DNA of 64,000 nucleotides. Origin: Sphingomonadales bacterium UBA2683 (GTDB lineage: Bacteria > Pseudomonadota > Alphaproteobacteria > Sphingomonadales > Sphingomonadaceae). The DNA is taken from positions 509,878 through 573,877 of the forward strand of contig DELZ01000004.1 of NCBI GenBank assembly GCA_002354635.1, written 5' to 3'. Made by a program: the position numbers and the translations under genes. Under the pieces are notes generated by a model. That model ran no database searches. It was not told the DNA's origin and saw only the letters and a list, made by a program, of their open reading frames with translations. Positions 27,010 through 34,677 of the stretch are shown piece after piece (positions within the stretch are counted from its first letter, which is position 1; the number at the start of each line of letters is the position of its first letter).

Positions 27010-29259
27010 CTAAAAACCATATTCGCCAATATCATGATCGGGTTCATCGCGAACCGCTCCTTCGCGCAGATCCCGGCCAGGATCGCGTGCGGGATCGCTT
27101 AGGATTTTCGTATTGTTCGAAGGTTCGGGGGACGCGTCGACATCCGAACGCTCCTTATTAGCAGCGTGTGTCTCTGGCGATGAGATATCGGTTTCGTCGT
27201 CGATTTTCTTGTCGGGCTTATCCGCATCGGAAACCGCGTTTTGCAAGTCCGGGTTTTTGGGCGCCTCGTCATCCCGCGTTTCTTTTTCGGGATCTCTGGA
27301 TTTGCTCTCAAAGACGAATTCCTTCTGATTGCCCGCGCCCTGCTTGCCGCCTTCATCATCGTCAGCGGGTGCCACTTTCTCCCCGTCACTTTGAGTATCC
27401 TTTGTGGCCGCATCTTCATCTGGAGTAAGCCGGTCTGGTTGCTTCTGGTGATCGGCTTCATCAAATGCTCGGGCGATAAATCCATCGGCGCGATGTTCCC
27501 ATGTTCTAGGTACCAGTTTTACCGGCGCAGCGGGAAATCCGTCAGGGAATTTGATATAGCCATTGAGGCTTGGCAGGTTCATGAATTGATCCGGGAGCAG
27601 AAGCTGTTCTATCTGCCGTCTGGGCGTCATACTCACAGCATCGCGGGCATTGTTATAGCCATAGCTATAACCTTCCTCCATGTCGCGTATCTGCCGGTGA
27701 CCGATAAAATCGGAACACCAAGTTGCCGTTTCCCTGTCGGCGGTTGAGAGGATCAATTTTGTTCGCGCTAGTGACGATAATGTCATCGCCATATTTTCCC
27801 CATAGACCTCTTTGAGCTTGGCAAAAGCATGGATGCCGGTAACGATGGCCCCGCCAAAATTGCGGGCCGTCTGGAGGCCTTTTTCAAGCGCGGGGAGCCG
27901 GTGCAGTGCGCCCAGTTCGTCGATCATAAACCACACACGCAAGTCGGACGTCCGGTTCATCGACATCAGCGTATTCATCGCCGTATCCATCCAAAGCGTC
28001 AGCAGCTTGGAACAGATGCTCATATCGACATAGCGCGCGGATACAAAAATGATTCCGCCTGGCGCGCATTCACCCTTGATCCAGTCGCGTATCGAAAATT
28101 GATCACCGTGCTTGGGAAGCAGCATCAACGCCTCTGCATTGGAGTTTAGCACAGCGCGAATTGAGGTCGCCATCCGTGCTGCGCGGGGTGCAGATAGTTG
28201 CTCTGCTACGGTGCCTTTAAGGAGCTTGTGGACATCGGAAAGATCGGCCGTAATCAGCTTGTCAGCCAGCGCCTGATTGGTCGGTGTGTCTGCCTTCAAG
28301 AGCTGCATGCAGGACTGTACAAATACCGAGCGCGCACCAATCACCCAGAACTGGTCATTGCCGCCGCCGTCCTGCGGGACAAGGGCTTCAGCGGCGCTAT
28401 GAAATTCTGCAATGCTGGAGCACTCATTAAACACGCTCCATTGCGGGCAGCGCGCATCAAGCGGGTTCAAGATTACATCGCGCGAGGCATCATAAAAATG
28501 TTCGATGAACGCCCCGGTTAAATCAAAAATGACCGCACGCTGGCCCTTCTTTCGCGCCTCGTCGATCATCTCCATCAACGCGACGGTCTTGCCCGTTCCG
28601 GTCGTACCAATGAGCATCGCGTGGCTTTGTTCAAGATGCCAGGGATAGGTGATCCCGGCAATTTTGGAGGGCTTATAATAACCGGCGGCAGTTAGCTGTT
28701 TCTGACCTGCCAACCGGTAGCGCCATCCAATATCCTGTTTGAGCTCGCCAGCCTGTTTTGCGGTATTATGGCGAGAAATTTCAAGCTCAAGTTCAGGCAG
28801 GGAAACGAGCTGGGCGCCTCGTTCGTGCTTGCGCTCTTTGGACCGGCCACCAAAATATTCTGCGACCCAGTAAAACAGAACGAAAGCAGGCAAAAAAAGA
28901 ATGGCAGAAATGATCAAAGCGTTTTGCAGCGCGCGCTTTAACGCATCCATAGCATGCTCAACGGGCGGGTAGGAACTCACCATCGATATCGCCATTTCAA
29001 TGTCCGAATAGTTTCCGGTGTTGAGGTTAATCAGCTTGGCGGGATCGAACTCCATGAAACCATAGAATGAAGCATAAATGTTCATCCCAACCAGGTATCT
29101 TTGGTGCTCGCTGAGGGTGGTTGTAACTTCCCAGTAAGATATTCCAGCGAGCAGAATGACGGCGATAATGAGTGGCGCTTTAAGACCGCTCGCGAACATG
29201 AAACCGAAGTGACCAAGCAGCTGACTGCCACGGGTGAAATTGACGAGATTACGCTTCAT
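27010..29259 (-). CDS. traD: Type IV coupling protein TraD
   Basis: A 749-residue coupling protein. Two transmembrane segments lie within residues 20-130, Walker A L-I-G-T-T-G-T-G-K-T near 215, and Walker B W-F-M-I-D-E-L-G near 448. The last 140 residues are an acidic, disordered tail ending D-I-G-E-Y-G-F. The TraD hexamer links the relaxosome to the T4SS at the inner membrane; in F the extreme C-terminus of TraD contacts TraM, and the acidic tail with a terminal Phe here is a similar arrangement. It overlaps the upstream accessory gene by 11 bases. Confidence 0.93.
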   Translation of the reverse strand: MKRNLVNFTRGSQLLGHFGFMFASGLKAPLIIAVILLAGISYWEVTTTLSEHQRYLVGMNIYASFYGFMEFDPAKLINLNTGNYSDIEMAISMVSSYPPVEHAMDALKRALQNALIISAILFLPAFVLFYWVAEYFGGRSKERKHERGAQLVSLPELELEISRHNTAKQAGELKQDIGWRYRLAGQKQLTAAGYYKPSKIAGITYPWHLEQSHAMLIGTTGTGKTVALMEMIDEARKKGQRAVIFDLTGAFIEHFYDASRDVILNPLDARCPQWSVFNECSSIAEFHSAAEALVPQDGGGNDQFWVIGARSVFVQSCMQLLKADTPTNQALADKLITADLSDVHKLLKGTVAEQLSAPRAARMATSIRAVLNSNAEALMLLPKHGDQFSIRDWIKGECAPGGIIFVSARYVDMSICSKLLTLWMDTAMNTLMSMNRTSDLRVWFMIDELGALHRLPALEKGLQTARNFGGAIVTGIHAFAKLKEVYGENMAMTLSSLARTKLILSTADRETATWCSDFIGHRQIRDMEEGYSYGYNNARDAVSMTPRRQIEQLLLPDQFMNLPSLNGYIKFPDGFPAAPVKLVPRTWEHRADGFIARAFDEADHQKQPDRLTPDEDAATKDTQSDGEKVAPADDDEGGKQGAGNQKEFVFESKSRDPEKETRDDEAPKNPDLQNAVSDADKPDKKIDDETDISSPETHAANKERSDVDASPEPSNNTKILSDPARDPGRDLREGAVRDEPDHDIGEYGF

Positions 29260-29581
29260 CCTGACCTCTGTTTTTGGAGGGTGCAGAGAGCCCTAATCGC
29301 TGCAGACGGCGGCCATAGGCATCATGGGTTTTTTGCCGGAGCGTATTGTCCGGATGGGCAGCAAGAATGGCATCGAGTGCGACCGATGCGAACACCGTTT
29401 CGCGGTCTCTTTCATCCGATTTAAGCGCTTCATTCTGATCGAGTTCCTGAGCGCGATACGCTCCCATCACAAGATCGCGGATGAATATGCTTACACTCTC
29501 ATTTTGCGTGTTTGCCTGTTCACGTACCCAGCGTGCAACTGGATAAGGTACGAACGTCTGAAGACGAATATGATTGGTCAT
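29249..29581 (-). CDS. Ribbon-helix-helix relaxosome accessory protein
   Basis: A 110-residue protein with an N-terminal ribbon-helix-helix pattern (H-I-R-L-Q-T-F-V-P strand, then A-R-W-V-R-E-Q-A-N and S-I-F-I-R-D-L-V-M-G-A-Y helices) and a charged helical C-terminus. It is co-translated with traD and lies on the tra side of the candidate oriT. Function by analogy with TraY/TraM/TrwA: binding oriT to help relaxase nicking, and repressing its own operon. Confidence 0.72.
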   Translation of the reverse strand: MTNHIRLQTFVPYPVARWVREQANTQNESVSIFIRDLVMGAYRAQELDQNEALKSDERDRETVFASVALDAILAAHPDNTLRQKTHDAYGRRLQRLGLSAPSKNRGQDEA

Positions 29582-29703
29582 TACTCAGGTTCCTTGGTGT
29601 TCAAGGACCTGGTTCACCCTGCGAAAGCCCAATGAGAATAAATCATGAACAACTCATAGTCAATCACAATTGTTTTATATTATTTCAAAGTGTTATGGAA
29701 ACG

Positions 29704-29841
29704 CGAGTTGTGTGCGAGTTGCCAAAATGACGGTTACTCGCCAGCAACCCGTTTATTACATTTTCCGATTTTGAGCCTTAAGAGATTGTTCTGGTTGACG
29801 AATATCGATGCAGCCAGCTGCGTACGGTGTGCACCTTTTTG
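29704..29841 (+). other. Candidate oriT with nic site
   Basis: Between the relaxosome gene and the leading region there is an AT-rich block. It has direct repeats CGAGTTG at 29704-29710 and 29715-29721 (11 bases apart), and an inverted repeat GCGAGT/ACTCGC (29714-29719 with 29736-29741). A nic-like sequence GCGTACGGTGTGCACC begins at 29820. The F nic region, from memory, reads GCGTGGGG(T|G)TGGTGC, and the core GCGTxxGGTGTG matches. The polarity predicts that the + strand to the right (30-50 kb) enters the recipient first and that the tra genes to the left enter last. Confidence 0.5.
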
Positions 29842-29915
29842 TTCCCAGCTCGGTAGTTATTCTCCAGTGATCGAAGTCCTTCAAATCTTCTCAGTTTTTG
29901 TAACCGAAAAGAAAC

Positions 29916-30174
29916 GGCACCCTTGCACGGCGCGACGCCGCACGGTGGTGTGCGCGCGGGGCAGTGCGCCAGCGCCCACCGGGCGAGGAGAGAGGCAAGA
30001 GTGCCAGCGGGTTAGCAATAAAACCGCACTCTGGGGGAGCGTAGCGGGAAAGAGTGCGACCTTACAAAATCCCGCTCATCATCAGCGGGCCACCCGGGCC
30101 GCCCTTGCGCCAGCGATCGTCACCGATAGGCCGAGACGCAGGCAGCGGCTCGGTGAAACAAGCCTTCAGGCTTG
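29916..30174. promoter_or_regulatory. Structured inverted-repeat block A
   Basis: This GC-rich intergenic block has a 10-of-11 stem GGCACCCTTGC/GCAAGAGTGCC (29916-29926 with 29995-30005) enclosing a CGGCG/CGCCG hairpin (29928-29940). Further perfect hairpins are CGCACTC/GAGTGCG (30025-30058), CCCGCT/AGCGGG (30071-30089) and CAAGCCT/AGGCTTG (30159-30174). No coding frame is convincing. It lies immediately on the leading side of the candidate nic site and could be part of oriT, a single-strand initiation site or a structured RNA. Confidence 0.45.
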
Positions 30175-30229
30175 GGCCATAGAGCGCGATGCGGAGGCGC
30201 CCGCAGGCACTTAAGCGCGAACAAAATAA

Positions 30230-30257
30230 GGGCAGCAGAATGGGAATTCCGCTGCCC
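30230..30257 (-). terminator. Possible terminator
   Basis: A 7-bp stem GGGCAGC/GCTGCCC (30230-30236 with 30251-30257) with an inner GAAT/ATTC pairing is followed, reading leftward, by a T-rich stretch. It could end the transcript of the small - strand gene at 30463-30684, about 200 bases upstream. The rest of 30258-30462 shows nothing clear. Confidence 0.35.
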
Positions 30258-30462
30258 TCAATGCACCCATTTGGGTGTTCCCATATCGACACCAGTCCGG
30301 GTCGCAAATGGCCAGAATTGATACGGAAATTCTTGAATAATCTGTATGCAAGAGCGTTAGCAGCGCAAGCTTCTCAATGATTGTACAGAATCGACTTTTG
30401 ATGATTAATATCTGCAATATGAAAAGAGCAGAGACCTGATTGGCCCCTGCCCTTTCTAACAT

Positions 30463-30684
30463 TCAGAATTCATCCAGCAGCGCCCCGTGGACGGTATGGA
30501 CAACTCTGTTCATTGCCGATGTCGGTAGCACGTTATAATCTCCTTCATCCAAAGCTATATAGCCTTGGTCATCGTCCTCCACTACATGCTGATCGAAGAA
30601 GCTGTGAAGAGCCCTTCGTTCCGCTGTTTCTACCGCCGCAAAATAACTTTGTGCATCAAATACCGTATCAATTGCCTGTGTCAT
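30463..30684 (-). CDS. Small acidic hypothetical protein
   Basis: A 73-residue acidic protein (D-Q-H-V-V-E-D-D-D-Q-G-Y-I-A-L-D-E-G-D-Y) preceded by a perfect ribosome site AGGAGGT. I do not recognise the family. It is the first gene on the leading side of the candidate oriT, points towards oriT, and has the large hairpin block B directly upstream. Small acidic proteins in leading regions are often anti-restriction or anti-SOS factors (DNA mimics), so this is a candidate of that kind, by position and charge only. Confidence 0.6.
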   Translation of the reverse strand: MTQAIDTVFDAQSYFAAVETAERRALHSFFDQHVVEDDDQGYIALDEGDYNVLPTSAMNRVVHTVHGALLDEF

Positions 30685-30725
30685 ATCTACCTCCTGAAAT
30701 TTGCCAAAATTGACAGAAGGTCTGG

Positions 30726-30883
30726 TGATGCGTGAAGGGCTACCGGGTCACAGGACCGGCTGGAACAGACGGCCGCGAAGCGGCGATGGGGGAAACGATT
30801 TTATCGCGCAAGGCGGCGCAGCCGCCGGAGCTGTAAAATGGTGGGGCCCCGTCGTCCTTTACGCGGTGGCCCTTCGCGCATCA
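30726..30883. promoter_or_regulatory. Structured inverted-repeat block B upstream of a leading-region gene
   Basis: A 20-bp stem with only two G-U type mismatches joins 30726-30745 to 30864-30883. Inside are hairpins GCCGC/GCGGC (30772-30784), CGAT/ATCG (30796-30806) and GGCGGC/GCCGCC (30812-30826). The block starts 41 bases upstream of the ATG at 30684. Such a folded single strand could present a promoter to host RNA polymerase in the recipient, or could be a structured RNA leader. Confidence 0.5.
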
Positions 30884-30900
30884 TGCTTGGACTTCAAGTG

Positions 30901-30920
30901 AGCAACCCCTCCCCAATTTC
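30901..30920 (-). repeat. Purine-rich leader element, copy 2 (divergent)
   Basis: The + strand reads AGCAACCCCTCCCCAATTTC, a looser version of the purine-rich element of the other leftward genes. It sits just beyond block B and therefore about 217 bases upstream of the 30684 start. Confidence 0.3.
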
Positions 30921-30944
30921 TATTCCCACGCCAATATTATACCC

Positions 30945-30966
30945 TCAAGAAACCGTTTTCCTACAG
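30945..30966 (+). promoter_or_regulatory. Shared upstream element with TTCCTA half-site, copy 1
   Basis: CAAGAAACCGTTTTCCTACAG here is nearly matched at 50148-50168, upstream of the transglycosylase gene. Both precede + strand genes and contain a TTCCTA half-site like that of the repressor operators at 23322. A binding site for the S24-type repressor is a reasonable inference. Confidence 0.4.
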
Positions 30967-31025
30967 GTGGGGCAATATGCAATTGCGGAGTTTCAAGGGG
31001 TCAAAACTGAGAAAAAGGAAATCTC

Positions 31026-31262
31026 ATGACCAGAAAAACAGGTGCGCTTGCAGCGCTCAAAAAGCTTGAAAGCGAACGTGCAAAACTCGACACAAAACAG
31101 CAGGAACTGGAGACCAAAGCGGCGACCGAACTGGGGCAGATATTCCTGGGAAGCGGTATCGAAGCGTTTAGCGCAAAGAGCCTCAAGCTCATAGGAACTG
31201 CGCTTGGAAAGATGAATGAAGAGCAGGCATTAGCCGCGCTTAAAATTGGAAGTTCCGCTTAA
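31026..31262 (+). CDS. Small coiled-coil protein
   Basis: A 78-residue protein with an N-terminal Lys/Glu coiled coil (A-L-K-K-L-E-S-E-R-A-K-L-D-T-K-Q-Q-E-L-E) and an Ala/Leu-rich helical C-terminus. It has a ribosome site (AAGGAA) 8 bases before the ATG. Similar small proteins are common on sphingomonad mobile elements; I cannot name the family with certainty. It is convergent with ssb across a shared terminator. Confidence 0.65.
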   Translation: MTRKTGALAALKKLESERAKLDTKQQELETKAATELGQIFLGSGIEAFSAKSLKLIGTALGKMNEEQALAALKIGSSA

Positions 31263-31302
31263 ACGCGTTAACATCAACCTTCACGCACAAGAACATAAAA
31301 AA

Positions 31303-31328
31303 GGCCCCGCCGGGAAACCGGCGAGGCC
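31303..31328. terminator. Bidirectional terminator between the small coiled-coil gene and ssb
   Basis: An 11-bp stem with one mismatch, GGCCCCGCCGG (31303-31313) and CCGGCGAGGCC (31318-31328), closes a GAAA loop. A run of A precedes it on the + strand, giving a U-tract for the leftward ssb transcript. Confidence 0.7.
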
Positions 31329-31355
31329 TGATTGCTTCGGGAGGAAGATCAAGGA

Positions 31356-31745
31356 TCATTTATCGATATCGGGTGCATCCTTGTTATCCTGGGACGCACC
31401 GCGGGTGAGAAAGTCCACCTTGTCGGCCAGGATTTCGCAGCCATAGCGTTTGATTTTGTCGGCATCTTCCCACTGCGTATAGTGCAGGCGCCCTTCGATC
31501 GAAACCATCTGGCCCTTGCTGCAATATTGGGCAACGTTTTTGCCCAGGCCATTGAAGCAAGTGATGCGGTGGAATTCTGCATCTTTGACCGTAAAGCCTT
31601 TTTCATCCTTGTAGGTTTTGCCTTCACTGTTGCGGGCGGGACGGTCGGTTACGACTGAAAGATTTGTAACCGTTGTGCCGCTGTTTGTTTCCCGGCTTTC
31701 TGGATCGCGAGTGACACGTCCAACCAAAACTACGATATTTGTCAT
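31356..31745 (-). CDS. ssb: Single-stranded DNA-binding protein
   Basis: A 129-residue OB-fold SSB (V-V-L-V-G-R-V-T-R-D-P, then E-F-H-R-I-T-C-F-N, then G-Q-M-V-S-I-E-G-R-L-H-Y-T-Q-W). The C-terminus is short and ends D-A-P-D-I-D-K rather than the usual acidic D-D-I-P-F, so interaction with host replication proteins may be weak. It has a strong AGGAG site. Conjugative elements carry ssb in the leading region to protect incoming single strands; the gene points towards oriT and has block D upstream, consistent with this. Confidence 0.93.
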   Translation of the reverse strand: MTNIVVLVGRVTRDPESRETNSGTTVTNLSVVTDRPARNSEGKTYKDEKGFTVKDAEFHRITCFNGLGKNVAQYCSKGQMVSIEGRLHYTQWEDADKIKRYGCEILADKVDFLTRGASQDNKDAPDIDK

Positions 31746-31772
31746 GGGTATTCTCCTGATTTAATCTTCAAA

Positions 31773-31938
31773 CCGGAACCATTCCGGCTTGCGAACATCC
31801 GTTAGAAACAGGAAGAAGCGGGATTGCACCGAAGGGAAACCGGCTTTGTCCGGGTGGTGCGGGCAGCACCTGAAAGGTGCAACACGGCCGGTAACAAAGC
31901 TGGTTGCAATGTGGCTGACCTGGTTCAGGAAGGTTCGC
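31773..31938. promoter_or_regulatory. Structured inverted-repeat block D upstream of ssb
   Basis: A long imperfect hairpin is centred on 31823-31910: ATTGCA/TGCAAT (31823-31828 with 31905-31910), ACCGGCTTTGT/ACAAAGCTGGT (31839-31849 with 31894-31904, one G-T pair), CCGG/CCGG (31850-31853 with 31888-31891) and GCACCT/AGGTGC (31866-31880). It is flanked by GCGAAC/GTTCGC (31791-31796 with 31933-31938) and, nearest ssb, by the perfect hairpin CCGGAA/TTCCGG (31773-31787). It begins 28 bases upstream of the ssb start. Direct repeats GATTTGGTC follow at 31948-31956 and 31963-31971. Confidence 0.5.
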
Positions 31939-32121
31939 GAAAAAGCCGATTTGGTCACGGCTGATTTGGTCTTCAGGAGACACTGACAAGCCTCGTATTG
32001 GATCCGTCAATCGCGGTTGATGCACGAATGTTTAACAGCTGGCTTGATGGTTATATATATTGGGAACCCGCCTGCAACACTGGCAATACTTAGGACGAAA
32101 CAGGCTGCGCGTGAATGAGCC

Positions 32122-32373
32122 TTACGCCGCCATATTGGCGTCAACGGCATTAAGCTTTGGTTGCCCCCGCATCATCCCGGTCTGTGGTTTTATCAGTCGG
32201 GCCCAATCCGCAAACGATGGGATAGTTCCCAAATCTTCCATGACATGCTGTTCGCCGATCAGACGGACAGGAACCGCGAGGTCATTGGCATTATCAAGGT
32301 TATATCGATGAGCATTTTTTACAGCCGCAAAAAATCCATCAATTGCATCGAACGGCCATTGGAAATTGGCATT
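32122..32373 (-). pseudogene. Open coding remnant without a start codon
   Basis: Reading leftward, 83 sense codons run from the stop at 32374 to TAA at 32122 with protein-like composition: N-F-Q-W-P-F-D-A-I-D-G-F-F-A-A-V, then V-R-L-I-G-E-Q-H-V-M-E-D-L-G-T-I-P-S-F-A-D-W-A-R. No ATG, GTG or TTG exists near its 5' end; the first ATG is at the V-M-E-D. It looks like the 3' part of a gene whose beginning was lost. I do not recognise the family. Confidence 0.35.
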
Positions 32374-32722
32374 TCATAATTTCTGATCAAAAATATTTAT
32401 TACGTTAATCAGGAAACCATGTCCGCTGTTGTGACCAACATTATTGAGATTGGTATCACAAAACCGGGTGCGGATTGGTCAAAGAATGTTCAAACAGCAA
32501 ATTGCTTGAGGCAGAATTTCTACCTCAAGCTTCTAACTCAAATGATTAGTTTGCATCGGGAAAAGCTGATCGGTTGATAATATTCAGCGATAGTTATTTA
32601 AGAAATCCAATAATGAAGCGTTTGTCTTGTGTAAATTGAATCATTATTATTTGAAACCATTCCATAAATCTGCCAGATGACCGTTGATAGCCTAGCGAAT
32701 TGACAGGCTATCAGGGGGTAAT
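32374..32722. other. Intergenic stretch before the M48 operon
   Basis: AT-rich, no convincing coding frame. Its last 40 bases hold an inverted repeat (separate entry) directly before the operon start; a promoter for the M48 operon is expected here but I cannot pick out clear -35 and -10 boxes. Confidence 0.4.
32685..32713 (+). promoter_or_regulatory. Inverted repeat next to the ribosome site of the M48 operon
   Basis: TGATAGCCT (32685-32693) and AGGCTATCA (32705-32713) form a perfect 9-bp inverted repeat with an 11-base centre. The Shine-Dalgarno AGGGGG follows at once, before the ATG at 32723. It could be an operator or a hairpin in the 5' leader that controls translation. Confidence 0.5.
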
Positions 32723-33478
32723 ATGCAACATCTTATATCGCGTCTGCTTGCAGCGTGTTTAACATTATCGCTTATGTCGTCACCGGCAATGGCTCAAGAA
32801 CGCACGGCTATCAAACAAGGTTTTGAGTTAGCTGCTAACAGTGAAAAGAAAATACTTGTTTTCCGTCCATCGGTAAACGTTGGCGCTCAATCAACAGGCG
32901 GTATGTTTGAACCCAATGCGGAGTGGACAGAGGAAGCGAAGAAAAACATCGCGATTGCGTTGGCTGAATTGCAAACCGGATTAGGTAATCAGGTCATTGA
33001 AGCGCCTGAGGCATACGGAATGGAAGCGCAAAACCTACAAGAACACATGGCGTTGTTTGCGGCCGTTTCCCATTCGGTCATCAACTATCAGTTTTTCGTA
33101 GGCAATCGCCTTCCTACAAAGAAAAGAGACAACAAAGCCGACGTTTTTGAGTGGTCACTCGGCAAGGGTGTAGCCAACTTGCCCGGGGCTTCAGAGGCGG
33201 ACTACGGACTGTTTATCTATAACAAAGATGCATATGGTTCGACCGGACGCAAGATATTTCAAATCGCGGCCATGCTTACGGTCGGTGCGGGAGTAACGTC
33301 CGGTGAACACCACGGCTTCGCGGGTTTGGTTGATCTGAAAACAGGTGATTTGCTATGGCTCAACGCCGATTTTGCGATGGGCGGCGACGTTCGTAAATCT
33401 GACGGGGCACAAAAGCGCGTTAGCCAGTTGCTTGAAGAGTTTCCTGGAAGTGAACTATCCGAAGAAGAAGAAAAATGA
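32723..33478 (+). CDS. Secreted hypothetical protein, first gene of an M48 protease operon
   Basis: A 251-residue protein with a signal peptide ending S-S-P-A-M-A-Q. The mature part has no motif I recognise; it contains N-S-E-K-K-I-L-V-F-R-P-S and a G-x-G-V-x-S-G-E-H-H-G-F segment and ends in an acidic tail. Translation is coupled to the next gene (ATGATG overlapping TGA). Base composition is AT-richer than the backbone, suggesting cargo. Role unknown. Confidence 0.75.
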   Translation: MQHLISRLLAACLTLSLMSSPAMAQERTAIKQGFELAANSEKKILVFRPSVNVGAQSTGGMFEPNAEWTEEAKKNIAIALAELQTGLGNQVIEAPEAYGMEAQNLQEHMALFAAVSHSVINYQFFVGNRLPTKKRDNKADVFEWSLGKGVANLPGASEADYGLFIYNKDAYGSTGRKIFQIAAMLTVGAGVTSGEHHGFAGLVDLKTGDLLWLNADFAMGGDVRKSDGAQKRVSQLLEEFPGSELSEEEEK

Positions 33479-34677
33479 TGCGCAGCATCGTAATGCGATT
33501 TGCCTCTCTATTTGCTGCGCTCACTTCGTCAGCAGTTCTTGCAGAGGTGCCGCCAATGCCTCCGCCTTACGAAGGTGTCTATCAGCCTCACGGCGTCGAT
33601 GAGATCGGCTTTTGGAGGCAAGATGACGAAAGCGAGCGAGCACTAAGCAACTCACCAGTAGTCATCCGAGACGAAAAGCTAAATAGCTATTTGAAACAGG
33701 TTCTATGTGAAGCTGTTGGCCCAGACCGCTGCGGAAGCACCCGCATTTATGTTCTCAGAGAACCGATCTTTAATGCTTCAATGTCGCCGAATGGCACGAT
33801 GAGGGTGTTTAGCGGTCTGCTTTTAAGAGTTCGAAGCGAAGCAGAGCTTGCGTCTGTTTTGGGTCATGAATTTGGACATTTCGAAAAACGGCACGGGTTG
33901 CAACGCTTTAAATCGGCAAGGTCGGGTACAGATTTACTAAGTTGGGCAAGTCTTCTCGCTAGCATGTCACCTAGTTATCAAACGCGCGCATCATTTCAGA
34001 ATTTGGAACTCTCTGTATACGGTAACCTCTATCGATTTAGTCGGGATAACGAGAGAGAGGCGGATCTTCTTGGATTAAGCTACATGAATAGCAGTTCACT
34101 GCGGCCCCAAGCTGCTTCAGAAGTATGGCTTAACTTGATGGGGGAGTATGAAGCATCCGCGAAGGTCAGGGGTTTGAAAAAGCCTCGTTTTAACAGGATC
34201 GCCTTTACCGCCTCGCATCCACCACAGGCTGAACGCGCCGAATATTTATCGGATCTAGCTGATCCAGAAGGGGCGCAGCGTGATGATGGAGCTGATCGAT
34301 ATCGGGAAGCACTTTCAAAGTGGTTACCTGAGTTTTTAAATGATCAAATACGGCTGAATGATTTTGGTGGAAGCGAGTATGTTATAAACTCACTCGCCGA
34401 AAAGGGATGGACAGCCGATCTTTGGTTTGCTCGCGGCGAGCTTTTTAGGCTGCGGGGTAATCAACGCGATCTCGTGAATGCGGTGGATTTCTATCGCGAG
34501 GCAATTGTTTTGGATCCGGATATGGCAGATGCCTATCGCGGATTAGGATTGTCACAATTGAAAACTGGTCAACGAACCGATGGGCAGGCTGCATTGGCGC
34601 AATATCTCAACTTGAAACCAGATGCCTCTGATGCCCCAATGATTGGCATGCTGTTGCCGAAGGAGAAAACAAAGTGA
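33475..34677 (+). CDS. Periplasmic M48-family metalloprotease with TPR tail
   Basis: A 400-residue zinc protease with a signal peptide, the H-E-F-G-H zinc motif (V-L-G-H-E-F-G-H near residue 140) and the third-ligand region N-E-R-E-A-D near 192-197. Two or three TPR-like helices lie in the last 100 residues (D-F-Y-R-E-A-I-V-L-D-P-D-M-A-D-A-Y). This is the BepA-like layout, in which the protease handles misassembled outer-membrane proteins. Overlaps on both sides place it in a three-gene operon with two secreted proteins of unknown function. Confidence 0.87.
   Translation: MMRSIVMRFASLFAALTSSAVLAEVPPMPPPYEGVYQPHGVDEIGFWRQDDESERALSNSPVVIRDEKLNSYLKQVLCEAVGPDRCGSTRIYVLREPIFNASMSPNGTMRVFSGLLLRVRSEAELASVLGHEFGHFEKRHGLQRFKSARSGTDLLSWASLLASMSPSYQTRASFQNLELSVYGNLYRFSRDNEREADLLGLSYMNSSSLRPQAASEVWLNLMGEYEASAKVRGLKKPRFNRIAFTASHPPQAERAEYLSDLADPEGAQRDDGADRYREALSKWLPEFLNDQIRLNDFGGSEYVINSLAEKGWTADLWFARGELFRLRGNQRDLVNAVDFYREAIVLDPDMADAYRGLGLSQLKTGQRTDGQAALAQYLNLKPDASDAPMIGMLLPKEKTK

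Noticed and set aside
29900..30900. CRISPR array
   Set aside because: The many hairpins are all different; there is no regularly spaced direct repeat here or elsewhere in the window.
31768..32025. Possible 85-residue - strand gene upstream of ssb
   Set aside because: Pro/Gln-rich translation of a strongly structured region; the pairing explains the sequence better than coding.
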